A stretch of 64,000 bases of DNA from DATHTC01 sp963746805 (GCA_963746805.1 CAVVCQ010000008.1:1283887-1347886); one strand, 5' to 3'; shown: positions 54,483 through 63,222, counted from the first letter of the stretch. Notes: generated from the sequence alone by a model not told the origin. Program-made: numbers and translations.

Positions 54483-54534
54483 GAATACCTGTCAAACCCC
54501 CGGTCGAGGGACGGCGCCGGCCGCGCGCAGGGTC

Positions 54535-54540
54535 GATGCT
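54535..54540 (+). promoter_or_regulatory. possible leaderless-type -10 box of the GGDEF gene
   Basis: GATGCT, 9 bases upstream of ATG 54550. Confidence 0.35.
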
Positions 54541-54549
54541 GGGTGCGAG

Positions 54550-55377
54550 ATGGATGCGGCCCTCTCGCACCGCGGCGCGGTACTCCTCGCTGCGCTCGCC
54601 AGCTATGCGCTGATCGCGGCGGCGTACCTCGTGCTCGAGGTGCCGGGGCTCGGCATCGGGCACCTCTTCTACCTGCCGATCGTGCTCGTGGCGATCGTCA
54701 CCGGCCCGCTCGTCGGGGCCTGTGCGGGTGCCTTCGCGACGCTTCTCTACGTGGTGTGCGTCCTCCTCAACCACCGGATCCCCTCGGCGGACGTGATGAC
54801 GGCGTCGACCGCGATCCGGGCGGTCACGTTCGTCGCCGGCGGCATGCTGATCGGGACGTTCGCGGCGCGGAACCGCGCGCTCGTCGAGCGGCTGCGGGAG
54901 CTGGCCGACCGGGACTACCTCACCGGCCTGCTCAACACGCGCGCGTTCGAGGTCGCGCTCCGGCGGCGCTGCGCCGGCGGCAGGCGCTTCGCGATCCTCC
55001 TCGCCGACCTCGACGACCTGAAGGAGACGAACGACCGCGACGGCCACGCGGCGGGGAACGCGCTGCTGCGGACCGCCGCCGTCGGGATCGAGGCGACCGT
55101 GCGCGGCCGCGACCTGGTGGCGCGGGTCGGCGGGGACGAGTTCGGCGTCCTCAGCGACGCCGTGACGCCGGAGGACGCGATGGCCCTCGCGGACAGGATC
55201 GAGGCCGAGCTCGAGGCGGCCGGCGTCGCCGCCAGCGTCGGCTGGGCGATGTTCCCGGTGGACGGCGCCACGAGCATCTCGCTCTACCGGCGCGCCGACG
55301 AGCGGCTGTACGCGTCGAAGCGCGCCCGTAAGGCGCGTGCGCAGGTCGTGTCGCTGCTGCGGCCGACCGGCCGCTAG
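54550..55377 (+). CDS. membrane-bound diguanylate cyclase (GGDEF)
   Basis: 275 residues: about four N-terminal membrane helices (LASYALIAAAYLVLEV; LPIVLVAIVTGPLVG) then a GGDEF domain with DRDYLTGLLNTRAF, the metal-binding DLDDLKETND and an intact VGGDEFGV active site. RGRD five residues upstream forms the c-di-GMP inhibitory RxxD site, so both synthesis and feedback are expected. Its stop shares the CTAG at 55374-55377 with the convergent aminotransferase. Confidence 0.92.
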   Translation: MDAALSHRGAVLLAALASYALIAAAYLVLEVPGLGIGHLFYLPIVLVAIVTGPLVGACAGAFATLLYVVCVLLNHRIPSADVMTASTAIRAVTFVAGGMLIGTFAARNRALVERLRELADRDYLTGLLNTRAFEVALRRRCAGGRRFAILLADLDDLKETNDRDGHAAGNALLRTAAVGIEATVRGRDLVARVGGDEFGVLSDAVTPEDAMALADRIEAELEAAGVAASVGWAMFPVDGATSISLYRRADERLYASKRARKARAQVVSLLRPTGR

Positions 55378-56464
55378 CGCGTCAGCGCCCGGCCGAGTGC
55401 GTCCGCGACGCGGTCGAGCTCCGCGTCGGTGAGCTTCGTGTGGAGCGGGAGGGCGAGCGCGCGCTCGAAGGCGGCGTCGGCGCCCGGGAAGCTCCCCTGC
55501 TCGCGGTAGGCGCCGAGCCGGTGGAGCGCGTACGTGCCGATCTGGCACTGGATTCCCTGCGCGCGCAGCTCGGCCATGACGCGGTCGCGGTCGTCGAGCT
55601 GGACCACGTAGGCCTGCCAGCCGTGGCGGTCGCCGGCGTCCGCCTCCGGAAGCGTCAGCGGGAGTCCGTCCAGTCGCTCCGCGTACGCCGCCGCGACGCG
55701 CTCGCGCGCGGCCAAGAGCTCCTCCAGGCGCCGCAGCTGCGGGATCCCGAGCGCGCAGAGGAGGTCCGAGAGACGGTAGTTGTAGGCGCCGCGCGGCATG
55801 TCGTCGTAGCCGGTCGGACGGGCTCCAGCCGTGATGGCGCAGCGACCGGACGGCTTCCGCGATCGCCTCGTCGTCGGTCGTGACCGCTCCGCCCTCGCCG
55901 GTGGTGACGATCTTGCGCGGGTGGAAGCTGAGGCAGGCGAGAACGCCGAGGCTCCCGCACGCCCGGCCTCGACGTCGCGCGCCCGAGGGCGCCGGCCGCG
56001 TCCTCGAGGACCGGCACGTCGGGGAGGTCCTCGAGCCGCGCGGGCCGGCCGAAGAGGTGCACGGCGAGCACCGCCTTCGTCCGCTCGGTCACCGCCGCGT
56101 GCGCGGCCATCGGGTCGAGGTTCATCGTCACCGGGTCGACGTCCACGAGCACCGGCTTCGCGCCGGCCAGTGCGACGACGTTGCCGGTGGCCGGGAACGT
56201 GTACGCGGGGACGAGCACCTCGTCGCCGGGCCCGATCCCGAGTGCCAGGACGGCCACGTGGAGCGCGGCCGTGCCGGACGAGACGACGACGGCGTCGTCG
56301 GTGCCGCAGGCCTCGGCCAGCAGACGCTCGAGCTCGGCCACCTTCGGGCCCATCGTGAGCTGGCCGGTCTCGACGACCGCGGCGAGCTCCGCGAGCTCCT
56401 CCTCGCCGACGTCCGGCGAGGCGAGCCGGACTACGTCAGCGCCGGTTTCCGTGACCGGTACCAC
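55374..56464 (-). CDS. DegT-family aminotransferase, frameshifted twice
   Basis: About 360 residues: VVSSGTAALHVAVLALGIGPGDEVLVP, LEDAAGALG, then in the middle frame LACLSFHPRKIVTTGEGGAV (Schiff-base lysine), and C-terminal AYNYRLSDLLCALGIPQLRRLEELL. Extra bases near 55985 and 55818. The start is taken as GTG 56464, overlapping the epimerase stop by 34 bases. It would aminate the keto sugar made by the preceding enzyme. Confidence 0.85.
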
Positions 56465-57399
56465 GCGATGGTGCGGGCGAGGCCCTCGTCGAGGTCGACC
56501 TTCGCCTCGAAGCCGAGCTGCTCGCGCGCCTTGCTCACGTTGGGGATGCGGATCTCGACGTCGGTGTAGTGCAGCGGCTTGTGGACGATCTCGCCGGGGC
56601 AGCCGGTGAGCCGCTTCACGCGGTGGGCGAGGTCGTAGATCGTCACCGTCGAGCGGGCGTTGCCGATGTTGAACGTGTGCCCGATCGCCTCGGGCCGCTC
56701 GAGGCAGAGGAGCAGCCCCTCGACCATGTCGTCGACGTAGCACCAGGCCCGGATCTGGGAGCCGTCGCCGTGGATCTCGAGGTCGCGGCCCGCCAGCGCC
56801 GCCTCGATGAAGGCCCGGATCGCGCCGCCGCCGATCTGGCCGGGGCCGTAGACGTTGAACGGCCGCACCGTCGCCGTCGGCAGCCCGAGCTCGTCGTGGT
56901 ACGCGTGCGCCATGTGCTCGCCGGCGAGCTTCGAGACCGCGTACGTCCACCGTGCCTCGCCGACGGAGCCGGTCGTGGTCACGTTCCCCTCCTGCACGTT
57001 GATCGCGTGCGTGCCGAAGACCTCGCTCGTGGAGAAGTCGACGAAGCGCTCGAGACCGGGGAGCTCGATCGCCACCTCGAGCACGTTGTAGGTGCCGATG
57101 AGGTTCACGCGCATCGTCCGCACGGGGCTCTCGAGCACGGTGTCGACGCCCGCGATCGCGGCCGCGTGGACGACGTGCGACGCGCCCTCGGCCGCCTCGC
57201 GCACCGCCTCCGGGTCGAGGACGTCGCCGTGGACGAGTCGGTAGTTCGGGTGCTCGAGCAGGTCGCTGCCCGAGACGGCGTCCCGGTGGAGGTTGTCGAG
57301 CGCGACGATCTCGTTCGCGTCGACGAGTCGGCGCGCCAGGGTCGTGCCGATGAACCCGGCGCCGCCGGTGACGAGGATCCGCTTGCCCGCGAGTGGCAT
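56431..57399 (-). CDS. NAD-dependent nucleotide-sugar epimerase/dehydratase
   Basis: 322 residues, intact. ILVTGGAGFIGTTLARRLVDA, FVDFSTSEVFGTHAINVQEG, catalytic WTYAVSKLAGEHM (YxxxK), FNVYGPGQIGGGAIR. It resembles UDP-glucose epimerases and 4,6-dehydratases. TACGCT is 6 bases before the ATG. It precedes the aminotransferase, a usual order for amino-sugar synthesis. Confidence 0.9.
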   Translation of the reverse strand: MPLAGKRILVTGGAGFIGTTLARRLVDANEIVALDNLHRDAVSGSDLLEHPNYRLVHGDVLDPEAVREAAEGASHVVHAAAIAGVDTVLESPVRTMRVNLIGTYNVLEVAIELPGLERFVDFSTSEVFGTHAINVQEGNVTTTGSVGEARWTYAVSKLAGEHMAHAYHDELGLPTATVRPFNVYGPGQIGGGAIRAFIEAALAGRDLEIHGDGSQIRAWCYVDDMVEGLLLCLERPEAIGHTFNIGNARSTVTIYDLAHRVKRLTGCPGEIVHKPLHYTDVEIRIPNVSKAREQLGFEAKVDLDEGLARTIAWYRSRKPALT

Positions 57400-57405
57400 C
57401 GCGGC

Positions 57406-57415
57406 AGCGTACCCT
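57406..57415. promoter_or_regulatory. overlapping divergent -10 boxes
   Basis: Minus-strand TACGCT (57406-57411) for the epimerase and plus-strand TACCCT (57410-57415) for the SSI-like gene share two bases. Confidence 0.45.
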
Positions 57416-57422
57416 TCCCCTC

Positions 57423-57789
57423 GTGCTCGCCATCGCGCTCGTAGCGGCCGTCGCGCTCGCCCCGACGAGCCTCACCGTGACCGCCTGGCCGGAGGGGCAG
57501 CGGGCCGGCGGCGGGAAGACGTGGACGCTCACGTGCGGCCCGGTCGGCGGCACGCATCCGCAGCGCGCGAGAGGCGTGCCGGCAGCTCGCGGCCGTGCCG
57601 GCGCCGTTCGCGCCCGCGCCGGAGGACGTCGTCTGCACCGAGATCTTCGGCGGCCCGCAGGCGGCGCTCGTGCGGGGTCGCCACCGCGGGCGGCGCGTGT
57701 GGGTGCGGTTCAGCCGCGAGGACGGGTGCCAGATCGCGCGCTGGGACCGGATCCGGGCGGTGTTCCCGATCCCGGTCGGCGACCGCTAG
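57423..57789 (+). CDS. subtilisin-inhibitor-like (SSI family) secreted protein, frameshifted
   Basis: About 121 residues from GTG 57423. A signal peptide (VLAIALVAAVALAPTSL) is followed by WTLTCGPVGGTHPQ, then after an extra base near 57568 EACRQLAAVPAPF, EDVVCTEIFGGPQAALVRG and REDGCQIARWDRI. The C-G-THP-C-C-C layout matches the Streptomyces subtilisin inhibitor family, which blocks secreted serine proteases. Confidence 0.75.
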
Positions 57790-59507
57790 GCGCGCTCGAT
57801 CCAGGGGTCGTAGCCGACCCGATGCGCGTCCGCGAGGTGGCCGCGCAGCTGCTCTGCCGTCTGGACGCCGAGGTTCACGACCTTCCAGCGCCCGCAGCCG
57901 TCCGCGAGCGCCTGCGCGTCGACGAAGCCGAGGGCGATGAGGCGATCGCGGGCCGCACGCGCCTCCGCGAGCGACGGGCTGCGGACGTAGACGACCTCGA
58001 ACGGCGGCGTCGGGACGGCGATGCGGTCGGAGCAGTCGTCCCGGCTCGGGAAGCGCGGCCGCCCGTCGACGGCGAGGACGGCCACCGGATACGCCAGCGC
58101 CAAGACGACTACCGCCGCCGCAAGCGCCGTCGGACGGGGCGCAGGGGCACGGGCGCGGCCGAGACCGAGGGCGCGCAGCCGCGGCAGCAGCAGCGGCGCA
58201 CACAGCAGGGTGGGGATCAGGGCCGAGCCGGACAGGCGGACGATCGGGTTGAGTGAGGCCTGCTGGGTCAACGGCAGGCTCGGGAAGGCCCACATCACCC
58301 ACGTGAAGCCGAGCACGCAGAAGCCGATGAACGCTGCAACCAGCGCGGCCTCACGGCGCCGCACTCCGAACGAGGCCGCCGCGACCGCGAGCAGCGCCAC
58401 CGCGGGCAGCGCCGCCCACTCGCCGATGTCTGCGAGCGTGCGTAGTACGAGCGAGAGCGAGGGGCCGAGCCGGTCGAGGTGGTCGAGGAGACCGGCCCCG
58501 CCGGCCTCGGGCGCGTCGCTCATGAGCGAGCGGCGCGTGAACCAGATCCGCCAGGGGATCGACACCGCGATCGCCGTGACGCCGACGAGCGCGGCGACGT
58601 GCCAGCGGCTCCGCCACGGGCGCCGCCACGTCAGCACCGTCGCGCCGGCGATGCACGCCAGCACGAGCAGTCCCTCGCGCTTCGTCAGTGCTGCGCCCGC
58701 GGCGAACACGAGTGCGAGCGCGACCGGCTCCACGCGCCGGGTCCGCGACGCGATCACGAGGAGTACGAGCACGAACGCGAGCAGAAGGTCGAGCAGGACG
58801 TCGGCCTGCGGCGCGGTGCCCGCGTCGACCACCTCCGGCGCGGACACGAGGAGGAGCGCCGCGCCCCACGCGAGCGCCGGGCCGGCGAACCGCGCGAGCA
58901 ACGCGCCGGCGCCGAGCGCCGCGCCGGCGAGTGTCGACCACGCGACGAGGTGCAGCGCCATCACGTTCGCGCCGCCCATCAGGGCGAAGGCGGACGCCTG
59001 CAGGATCGGGACGAGCGGCGGGTAGCTCGGGTTCGGGAGCGTGCCGAAGTGCGCGGCGTCGAATTCCCCCGTGAAGAAGAGCGCCTCGGCCTTCGGCACC
59101 CAGAAGGCGCCCGCGTCCCAGGCACTGAGCCCGTGGATGCGCGCGGCGCGGAAGCCCGCCTCGAGCACGACGACGACGGTCGCGAGCAGGATCGCGCCCG
59201 CCACGGCCTCGACACGGCCCGTGCGCCGCCGCGGCAGGGGCGCCGGGGTGCGCCGACGCGAGAGGACAAGGCCCGTCGCCGCGACGGCCGCCGCCGCGAG
59301 GAGCACGGCGGGGACGCCGAGCGGCACGCCCGCCAGGACCACGAGCGTGAGGAGCGTGCCGACCGCGGCGATGCCGGCGAGGTAGGCGAGACCGATGAGG
59401 GAGAGCGCGTCCCACGCGGAGCGGAAGGCGACGAGCGGCGCGAGCACGCCGTAGCCGGCGAGCGTGAAGACGGCGCCGAACGCGAGCAGGCCGAGGGCCT
59501 CCCTCAC
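57786..59507 (-). CDS. GT-C-type membrane glycosyltransferase with a SPOR-like C-terminal domain
   Basis: 573 residues from a GTG overlapping the downstream neighbour's stop; 11-12 membrane helices with an external loop GLSAWDAGAFWVPKAEALFF carrying acidic residues, and TLPNPSYPPLVPILQASAF. The C-terminal ~90 residues (PFEVVYVRSPSLAEARAARDRLIALGF...WKVVNLGVQTAEQLRGHLADAH) have the alternating pattern of SPOR-like domains, which bind peptidoglycan. Its stop shares the CTAG at 57786-57789 with the convergent SSI-like gene. Confidence 0.75.
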   Translation of the reverse strand: MREALGLLAFGAVFTLAGYGVLAPLVAFRSAWDALSLIGLAYLAGIAAVGTLLTLVVLAGVPLGVPAVLLAAAAVAATGLVLSRRRTPAPLPRRRTGRVEAVAGAILLATVVVVLEAGFRAARIHGLSAWDAGAFWVPKAEALFFTGEFDAAHFGTLPNPSYPPLVPILQASAFALMGGANVMALHLVAWSTLAGAALGAGALLARFAGPALAWGAALLLVSAPEVVDAGTAPQADVLLDLLLAFVLVLLVIASRTRRVEPVALALVFAAGAALTKREGLLVLACIAGATVLTWRRPWRSRWHVAALVGVTAIAVSIPWRIWFTRRSLMSDAPEAGGAGLLDHLDRLGPSLSLVLRTLADIGEWAALPAVALLAVAAASFGVRRREAALVAAFIGFCVLGFTWVMWAFPSLPLTQQASLNPIVRLSGSALIPTLLCAPLLLPRLRALGLGRARAPAPRPTALAAAVVVLALAYPVAVLAVDGRPRFPSRDDCSDRIAVPTPPFEVVYVRSPSLAEARAARDRLIALGFVDAQALADGCGRWKVVNLGVQTAEQLRGHLADAHRVGYDPWIERA

Positions 59508-59944
59508 GGCTGCGCCCCAGCCCGTCTGAGGACACGGACCGGGATCTCGCCGCCGTCCCACACGACACGGGCGCCGGGCGGCGCGTCGCAGGCGTAGCAG
59601 ACGATCCACCCCGCGCGGTCGACCTGACGGCGCGGCATCAGGAACGAGTGCAGGTAGTCCGACACGAACGGGCCGGTGAGCGGGCTCTCGAAGCGGTCGG
59701 TCGGCCCGACCGAGACCTGGTAGGCGCCGTTCCGCGGGATCAGCGACCGCGCGGTGTAGAGCGCCTCCTGGCTGAGGGTCCAGCCGTTGCCCCAGGCGAC
59801 CTCGCGGTCGGCCCAGTCGAGCGCGCTGTTCGCTTCGGCCGTCGCGTCGTGCTCGTCCAGGGCGCTCGGGACGGCGACCGCGAGGCCGAGGACGGCGACG
59901 GCGAGCGCCGCCAGACCGAGGCCCCGCGCGGCCCTGCGTCTCAT
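59504..59944 (-). CDS. small membrane-anchored protein of unknown function
   Basis: 146 residues. An N-terminal anchor (GLGLAALAVAVLGLAVAVPSAL) precedes a soluble domain (LDWADREVAWGNGWTLSQE...GWIVCYACDAPPGARVVWDGGE) with two cysteines in a CYAC pair. It is translationally coupled on both sides (ATGA and GTGA) to two membrane glycosyltransferases, so it is probably an accessory subunit. No family was recognised. Confidence 0.65.
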   Translation of the reverse strand: MRRRAARGLGLAALAVAVLGLAVAVPSALDEHDATAEANSALDWADREVAWGNGWTLSQEALYTARSLIPRNGAYQVSVGPTDRFESPLTGPFVSDYLHSFLMPRRQVDRAGWIVCYACDAPPGARVVWDGGEIPVRVLRRAGAQP

Positions 59945-61575
59945 GCCTGCGCGGCCTCGGCGCGGGGGCCGAGCAGCGCGCCCAGGCCGAAGAGGACGAA
60001 CGCGGGTGCGACCGGCAGCACGTAGTGCGGGTCCGGCCCGAGCCCGAGCGCGTTCAGCACCACGACGAGGAGCGCCCCGGTCGCGAGCGCGACGAGCGTC
60101 GCCGCGCGCACGGTGCGCCGGAGCGCCAGCGCGATCACCCCGAGCGCCACCCACAGGATCGGCCGCGGGTACCAGCGCGACAGGCGGTTCAGCCACAGCG
60201 CGAGCGTCGCGTTGCCGCTGCGGTCGGGTAGCGCCGCGAGCAGCTCGTCCCGGCGGTGGACGAGCTCGTCGAAGCGCGGCCGGTCGGCGGGCCGGTCGAA
60301 GACGAAGCGGAAGGACGTCGGCGAGGTCCACTCCTGCCGAATCGCGTTGTCGGGCCGGAGGATCCAGAGGTTCTGGCCGCCCGGGATGAGCTGGCCCTCG
60401 CTCGGCGGCGGAAGGCCCGTCGCCTCGTCCGCGGGCGCCGGCTCGGCGGGCGGCTCGCCGACGACGCGGTAGTACGGCTCGCTGAGCTGTTGCCAGACGG
60501 TGTCGAGGACGCCGGACGCGTACGCGCCCGGGTGCTCCTTCACCGCCTCCACGCCCACCTCCCGCAGGGTGGCGTAGTCCTCGTCCCAGCCGAACACCTC
60601 GTCCGACAGCGTGTAGAGGTCCTCGTGGACGCGCGCGCTCGCCTCCTCGAACACCTGCCGCGTCGTGATCCCGTAGGAGCGGTACGGCTCGCGCGTCACG
60701 AGGTGCTCCTCCACGGCCGCCGCGAGCCGGCGCGAGGCGGGGCCGTTGTCCGGCTCCACGATGCGGTCGAAGAGCAGTGCACGGTAGAGCGGGATCACGG
60801 CCTTGCCGCCGCGCGCGAGGCCCCACTCGTCGTAGCGTAGGCCGTTGTGAACGGTCCAGGCGAGCAGGGGCAGCACGGCGGCGGCCGCGAACGCGCCGGC
60901 CCACCGCAGGCGGTTCGGCCATGTCCCCGGCAGCACGAGCGGGAAGAGTGCGAGCGCCAGTAGGACGACGTTCCCCGGGCGGACGAGGGTGACGAGCGCG
61001 ACGGCGGCGCCGGCGGCGGCGAAGCGTCCGAGCGTTGGGTGCACCGACGCCCGCGTGAAGAGCAGCGCCCAGAGCGCGAAGGCGGCGCCCATCACCAGCT
61101 CGCTCCCGAGCTCGTGGAACATCGCCGCGTAGCCGGGGTAGAAGAGCAGCACCGCCGCGACGGCGAGCGCTGCCCGCGGCCCCCACGTCCGCGCCGCCGC
61201 GGCCCAGGCGACGATCGAGCCCGCGTACAGCACGGCCGAGACCGGCTCGGCGAGGGCGCCGCCGAACAGATCGAGCGCCGGGCCGACGACGAGCGGCGTG
61301 CCGGGCGTCCGGAATAGCATCGACCACGGCAGCAGCGTGTCCGCGTCGAAGGCCTGGAGAGAGAAGAGGAGGTACTCGTCGAGGTCGCGCCCCGCGGTCA
61401 GCGGCCAGGCGACGCCGTCGATCGCGTAGCCGGCGAGCCCGCAGACGAAGAGGACCGCCGCCCCGAGCCTCCGCGACGCGAGCCCCTCCGCGTGTGCCAG
61501 CGCGGACCGCGCCGCATCTCGTGCTCCGGGGGCCACGGGAGCGAGAGCGTAGCCTCGCCCGGCGACGGATCTCAT
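59941..61575 (-). CDS. GT-C-type membrane glycosyltransferase, paralogue of 20350-21978
   Basis: 544 residues with 10-12 membrane helices. The external loop ITAGRDLDEYLLFSLQAF-like region carries the Asp-x-Asp-Glu acidic set; RYDEWGLARGGKAVIPLYRAL and VKEHPGAYASGVLDTVWQQL match the paralogue. GAACTT lies 8 bases before the ATG. It leads the operon that continues to 57786. Confidence 0.78.
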   Translation of the reverse strand: MRSVAGRGYALAPVAPGARDAARSALAHAEGLASRRLGAAVLFVCGLAGYAIDGVAWPLTAGRDLDEYLLFSLQAFDADTLLPWSMLFRTPGTPLVVGPALDLFGGALAEPVSAVLYAGSIVAWAAAARTWGPRAALAVAAVLLFYPGYAAMFHELGSELVMGAAFALWALLFTRASVHPTLGRFAAAGAAVALVTLVRPGNVVLLALALFPLVLPGTWPNRLRWAGAFAAAAVLPLLAWTVHNGLRYDEWGLARGGKAVIPLYRALLFDRIVEPDNGPASRRLAAAVEEHLVTREPYRSYGITTRQVFEEASARVHEDLYTLSDEVFGWDEDYATLREVGVEAVKEHPGAYASGVLDTVWQQLSEPYYRVVGEPPAEPAPADEATGLPPPSEGQLIPGGQNLWILRPDNAIRQEWTSPTSFRFVFDRPADRPRFDELVHRRDELLAALPDRSGNATLALWLNRLSRWYPRPILWVALGVIALALRRTVRAATLVALATGALLVVVLNALGLGPDPHYVLPVAPAFVLFGLGALLGPRAEAAQA

Positions 61576-61583
61576 CCTGGACC

Positions 61584-61596
61584 AAGTTCTTACAAT
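61584..61596. promoter_or_regulatory. divergent leaderless promoters
   Basis: Minus-strand GAACTT (61584-61589) is 8 bases before ATG 61575; plus-strand TACAAT (61591-61596) is 6 bases before GTG 61603. The latter is the best -10 match in the window. Confidence 0.6.
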
Positions 61597-61602
61597 CGCC
61601 GA

Positions 61603-63222
61603 GTGCGCGTCCCGGACGTCTCGAGCGAGCCGCAGCGTCCGTCGGCGCGGACGCGGCCGTTGCTGAGCGTCGTCGTCCCGGTCTTCAATGGCGGCGACGA
61701 GATCGTCGAGAACGTCGGCCTCATCCGGCGCGCCGCCGCGGGGTCGCTCGCGCCCGAGGACGTGGAGGTCGTGGTCGTCTCGGACGGGTCGATCGACGGC
61801 ACGGCCGAGCGCCTGCTCGAGGCGCGCAGCGACGTCGACATGCGCGTCATCCACTACGACCGGAACCTCGGCAAGGGCTACGCCGTGAAGCTCGGCGCGC
61901 TCGCGGCGGAGGGCGACTGGGTGGCGCTCGTCGACGCCGACCTCGACCTCGACCCGTCCGCGGTGCCGGAGTTTCTCGAAGCGGCACGGCGCGAGGGCCT
62001 CGACTTCGCGATCGGCTCGAAGCGGCATCCGGGCTCGGTCGTCGACTACCCGCGCTCGCGGCGGGTGATGAGCTGGGGCTACCAGCAGCTCAACCGGCTC
62101 CTGTTCGGGCTCGACGTGGCGGACACGCAGGTCGGGATGAAGGTGTTCAGCCGGGCGGTCGTGGACGACGTGGTGCCGCTGCTCGTCGTCAAGCGGTTCG
62201 CGTTCGACCTCGAGCTGCTCGCGGTGGCGAATGCCGTCGGGCACGGGCGCGTGCGCGAGCTTCCGGTGCGGCTCGAGTACCGGTTCAGCGGCTCGGGCGT
62301 CGGCTGGCGCGCGGTCGCGCGGGCGCTGATCGACACCGCCGCGGTCTTCTACCGGCTGCGGCTGCTGCGGTCGTACCAGCGCAAGCGGGCACTGCTAGGC
62401 GACTCGCCGGCACGGGGCCTCTCGCCGACCGTGTCGTTCGTCGGCGACCCGGCTCGGGCGGCCGCGTTGGACTATCCCGCGCTCGTCGTGGAGGAGTCGC
62501 CGACGGCGGAGCTCGTGGCCGTCTTGGCGTCCCGCGGGCGTCCCGGCGGCAACTGGGTCACCGCGGCCGTGCCGTTCTTCGCGCGGCCGGACGTGGCGGC
62601 GGTCGTCGTGCCGAGCGTGACGCCGCCCGACGCGTCGCTGCGCGAGCGCGCGGCCGCGGCGGTGCTCGAGTCGCGGCTCGGCGGCGGCTCGCGGCGGTCG
62701 GCGTACCTCCCGGGCAACGTCGGGATCACGACCGATGACGCGGGCGGCAGCCTCGTCGTCCGGCGCGCGGACTGGGAGCGCGCGGTCGCGGCGGGAGTCC
62801 AGCCAGACGGGGTGGTGTCGTGGCTCGCGGAGCGCGGGCGGTGCACCGTCTACACCCCGGACGCGATCGTCGCCGCGGCGGCGGAGCCTCTCTTCGGGCC
62901 GCACCTGCGCGAGACGCTGCGACGCGGCCGCATCCGCGGCGCGGCGGCGCGTCGCACCCGCGGCCGGAGCGTCAGCGCGGCGACGCTCCTCTCGGTCCTG
63001 CCGCTCGCGGCCGGCGCGGTCGGGGTCGTGCTGCTCGCCGTCGATCCCCGCGTCGGCGGGGTGCTCCTCGTCGCAGCGGCCCTCGCGATCCTCGCCTCGG
63101 CGGCGCTGGCGGCGCTGCGGTTCCAGTCGCTGCGGGTCGGGCTCCTCGCCGTCCCCGCGCTCGTCCTGACCCAGGCGGCGTACCTCGGCGGGTTCGTGCG
63201 AGGGCTCGTCTCCGGCGCGTGA
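61603..63222 (+). CDS. GT2 glycosyltransferase with a second, degenerate GT2-like half and C-terminal membrane helices
   Basis: 539 residues from GTG 61603. Residues ~20-265 are a DPM1-like GT2: LSVVVPVFNGGDEIVENVGLI, VVVVSDGSIDGTAERL, YDRNLGKGYAVKLGALAAEGD, VALVDADLDLDP (DxD) and GMKVFSRAVVDDVV. The region ~270-450 has a GT2-like order (YPALVVEESPTAELVAVL, LVVRRADWERAV) but no DxD. Two or three helices follow. It overlaps the next GT2 gene as GTGA. Confidence 0.82.
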   Translation: MRVPDVSSEPQRPSARTRPLLSVVVPVFNGGDEIVENVGLIRRAAAGSLAPEDVEVVVVSDGSIDGTAERLLEARSDVDMRVIHYDRNLGKGYAVKLGALAAEGDWVALVDADLDLDPSAVPEFLEAARREGLDFAIGSKRHPGSVVDYPRSRRVMSWGYQQLNRLLFGLDVADTQVGMKVFSRAVVDDVVPLLVVKRFAFDLELLAVANAVGHGRVRELPVRLEYRFSGSGVGWRAVARALIDTAAVFYRLRLLRSYQRKRALLGDSPARGLSPTVSFVGDPARAAALDYPALVVEESPTAELVAVLASRGRPGGNWVTAAVPFFARPDVAAVVVPSVTPPDASLRERAAAAVLESRLGGGSRRSAYLPGNVGITTDDAGGSLVVRRADWERAVAAGVQPDGVVSWLAERGRCTVYTPDAIVAAAAEPLFGPHLRETLRRGRIRGAAARRTRGRSVSAATLLSVLPLAAGAVGVVLLAVDPRVGGVLLVAAALAILASAALAALRFQSLRVGLLAVPALVLTQAAYLGGFVRGLVSGA

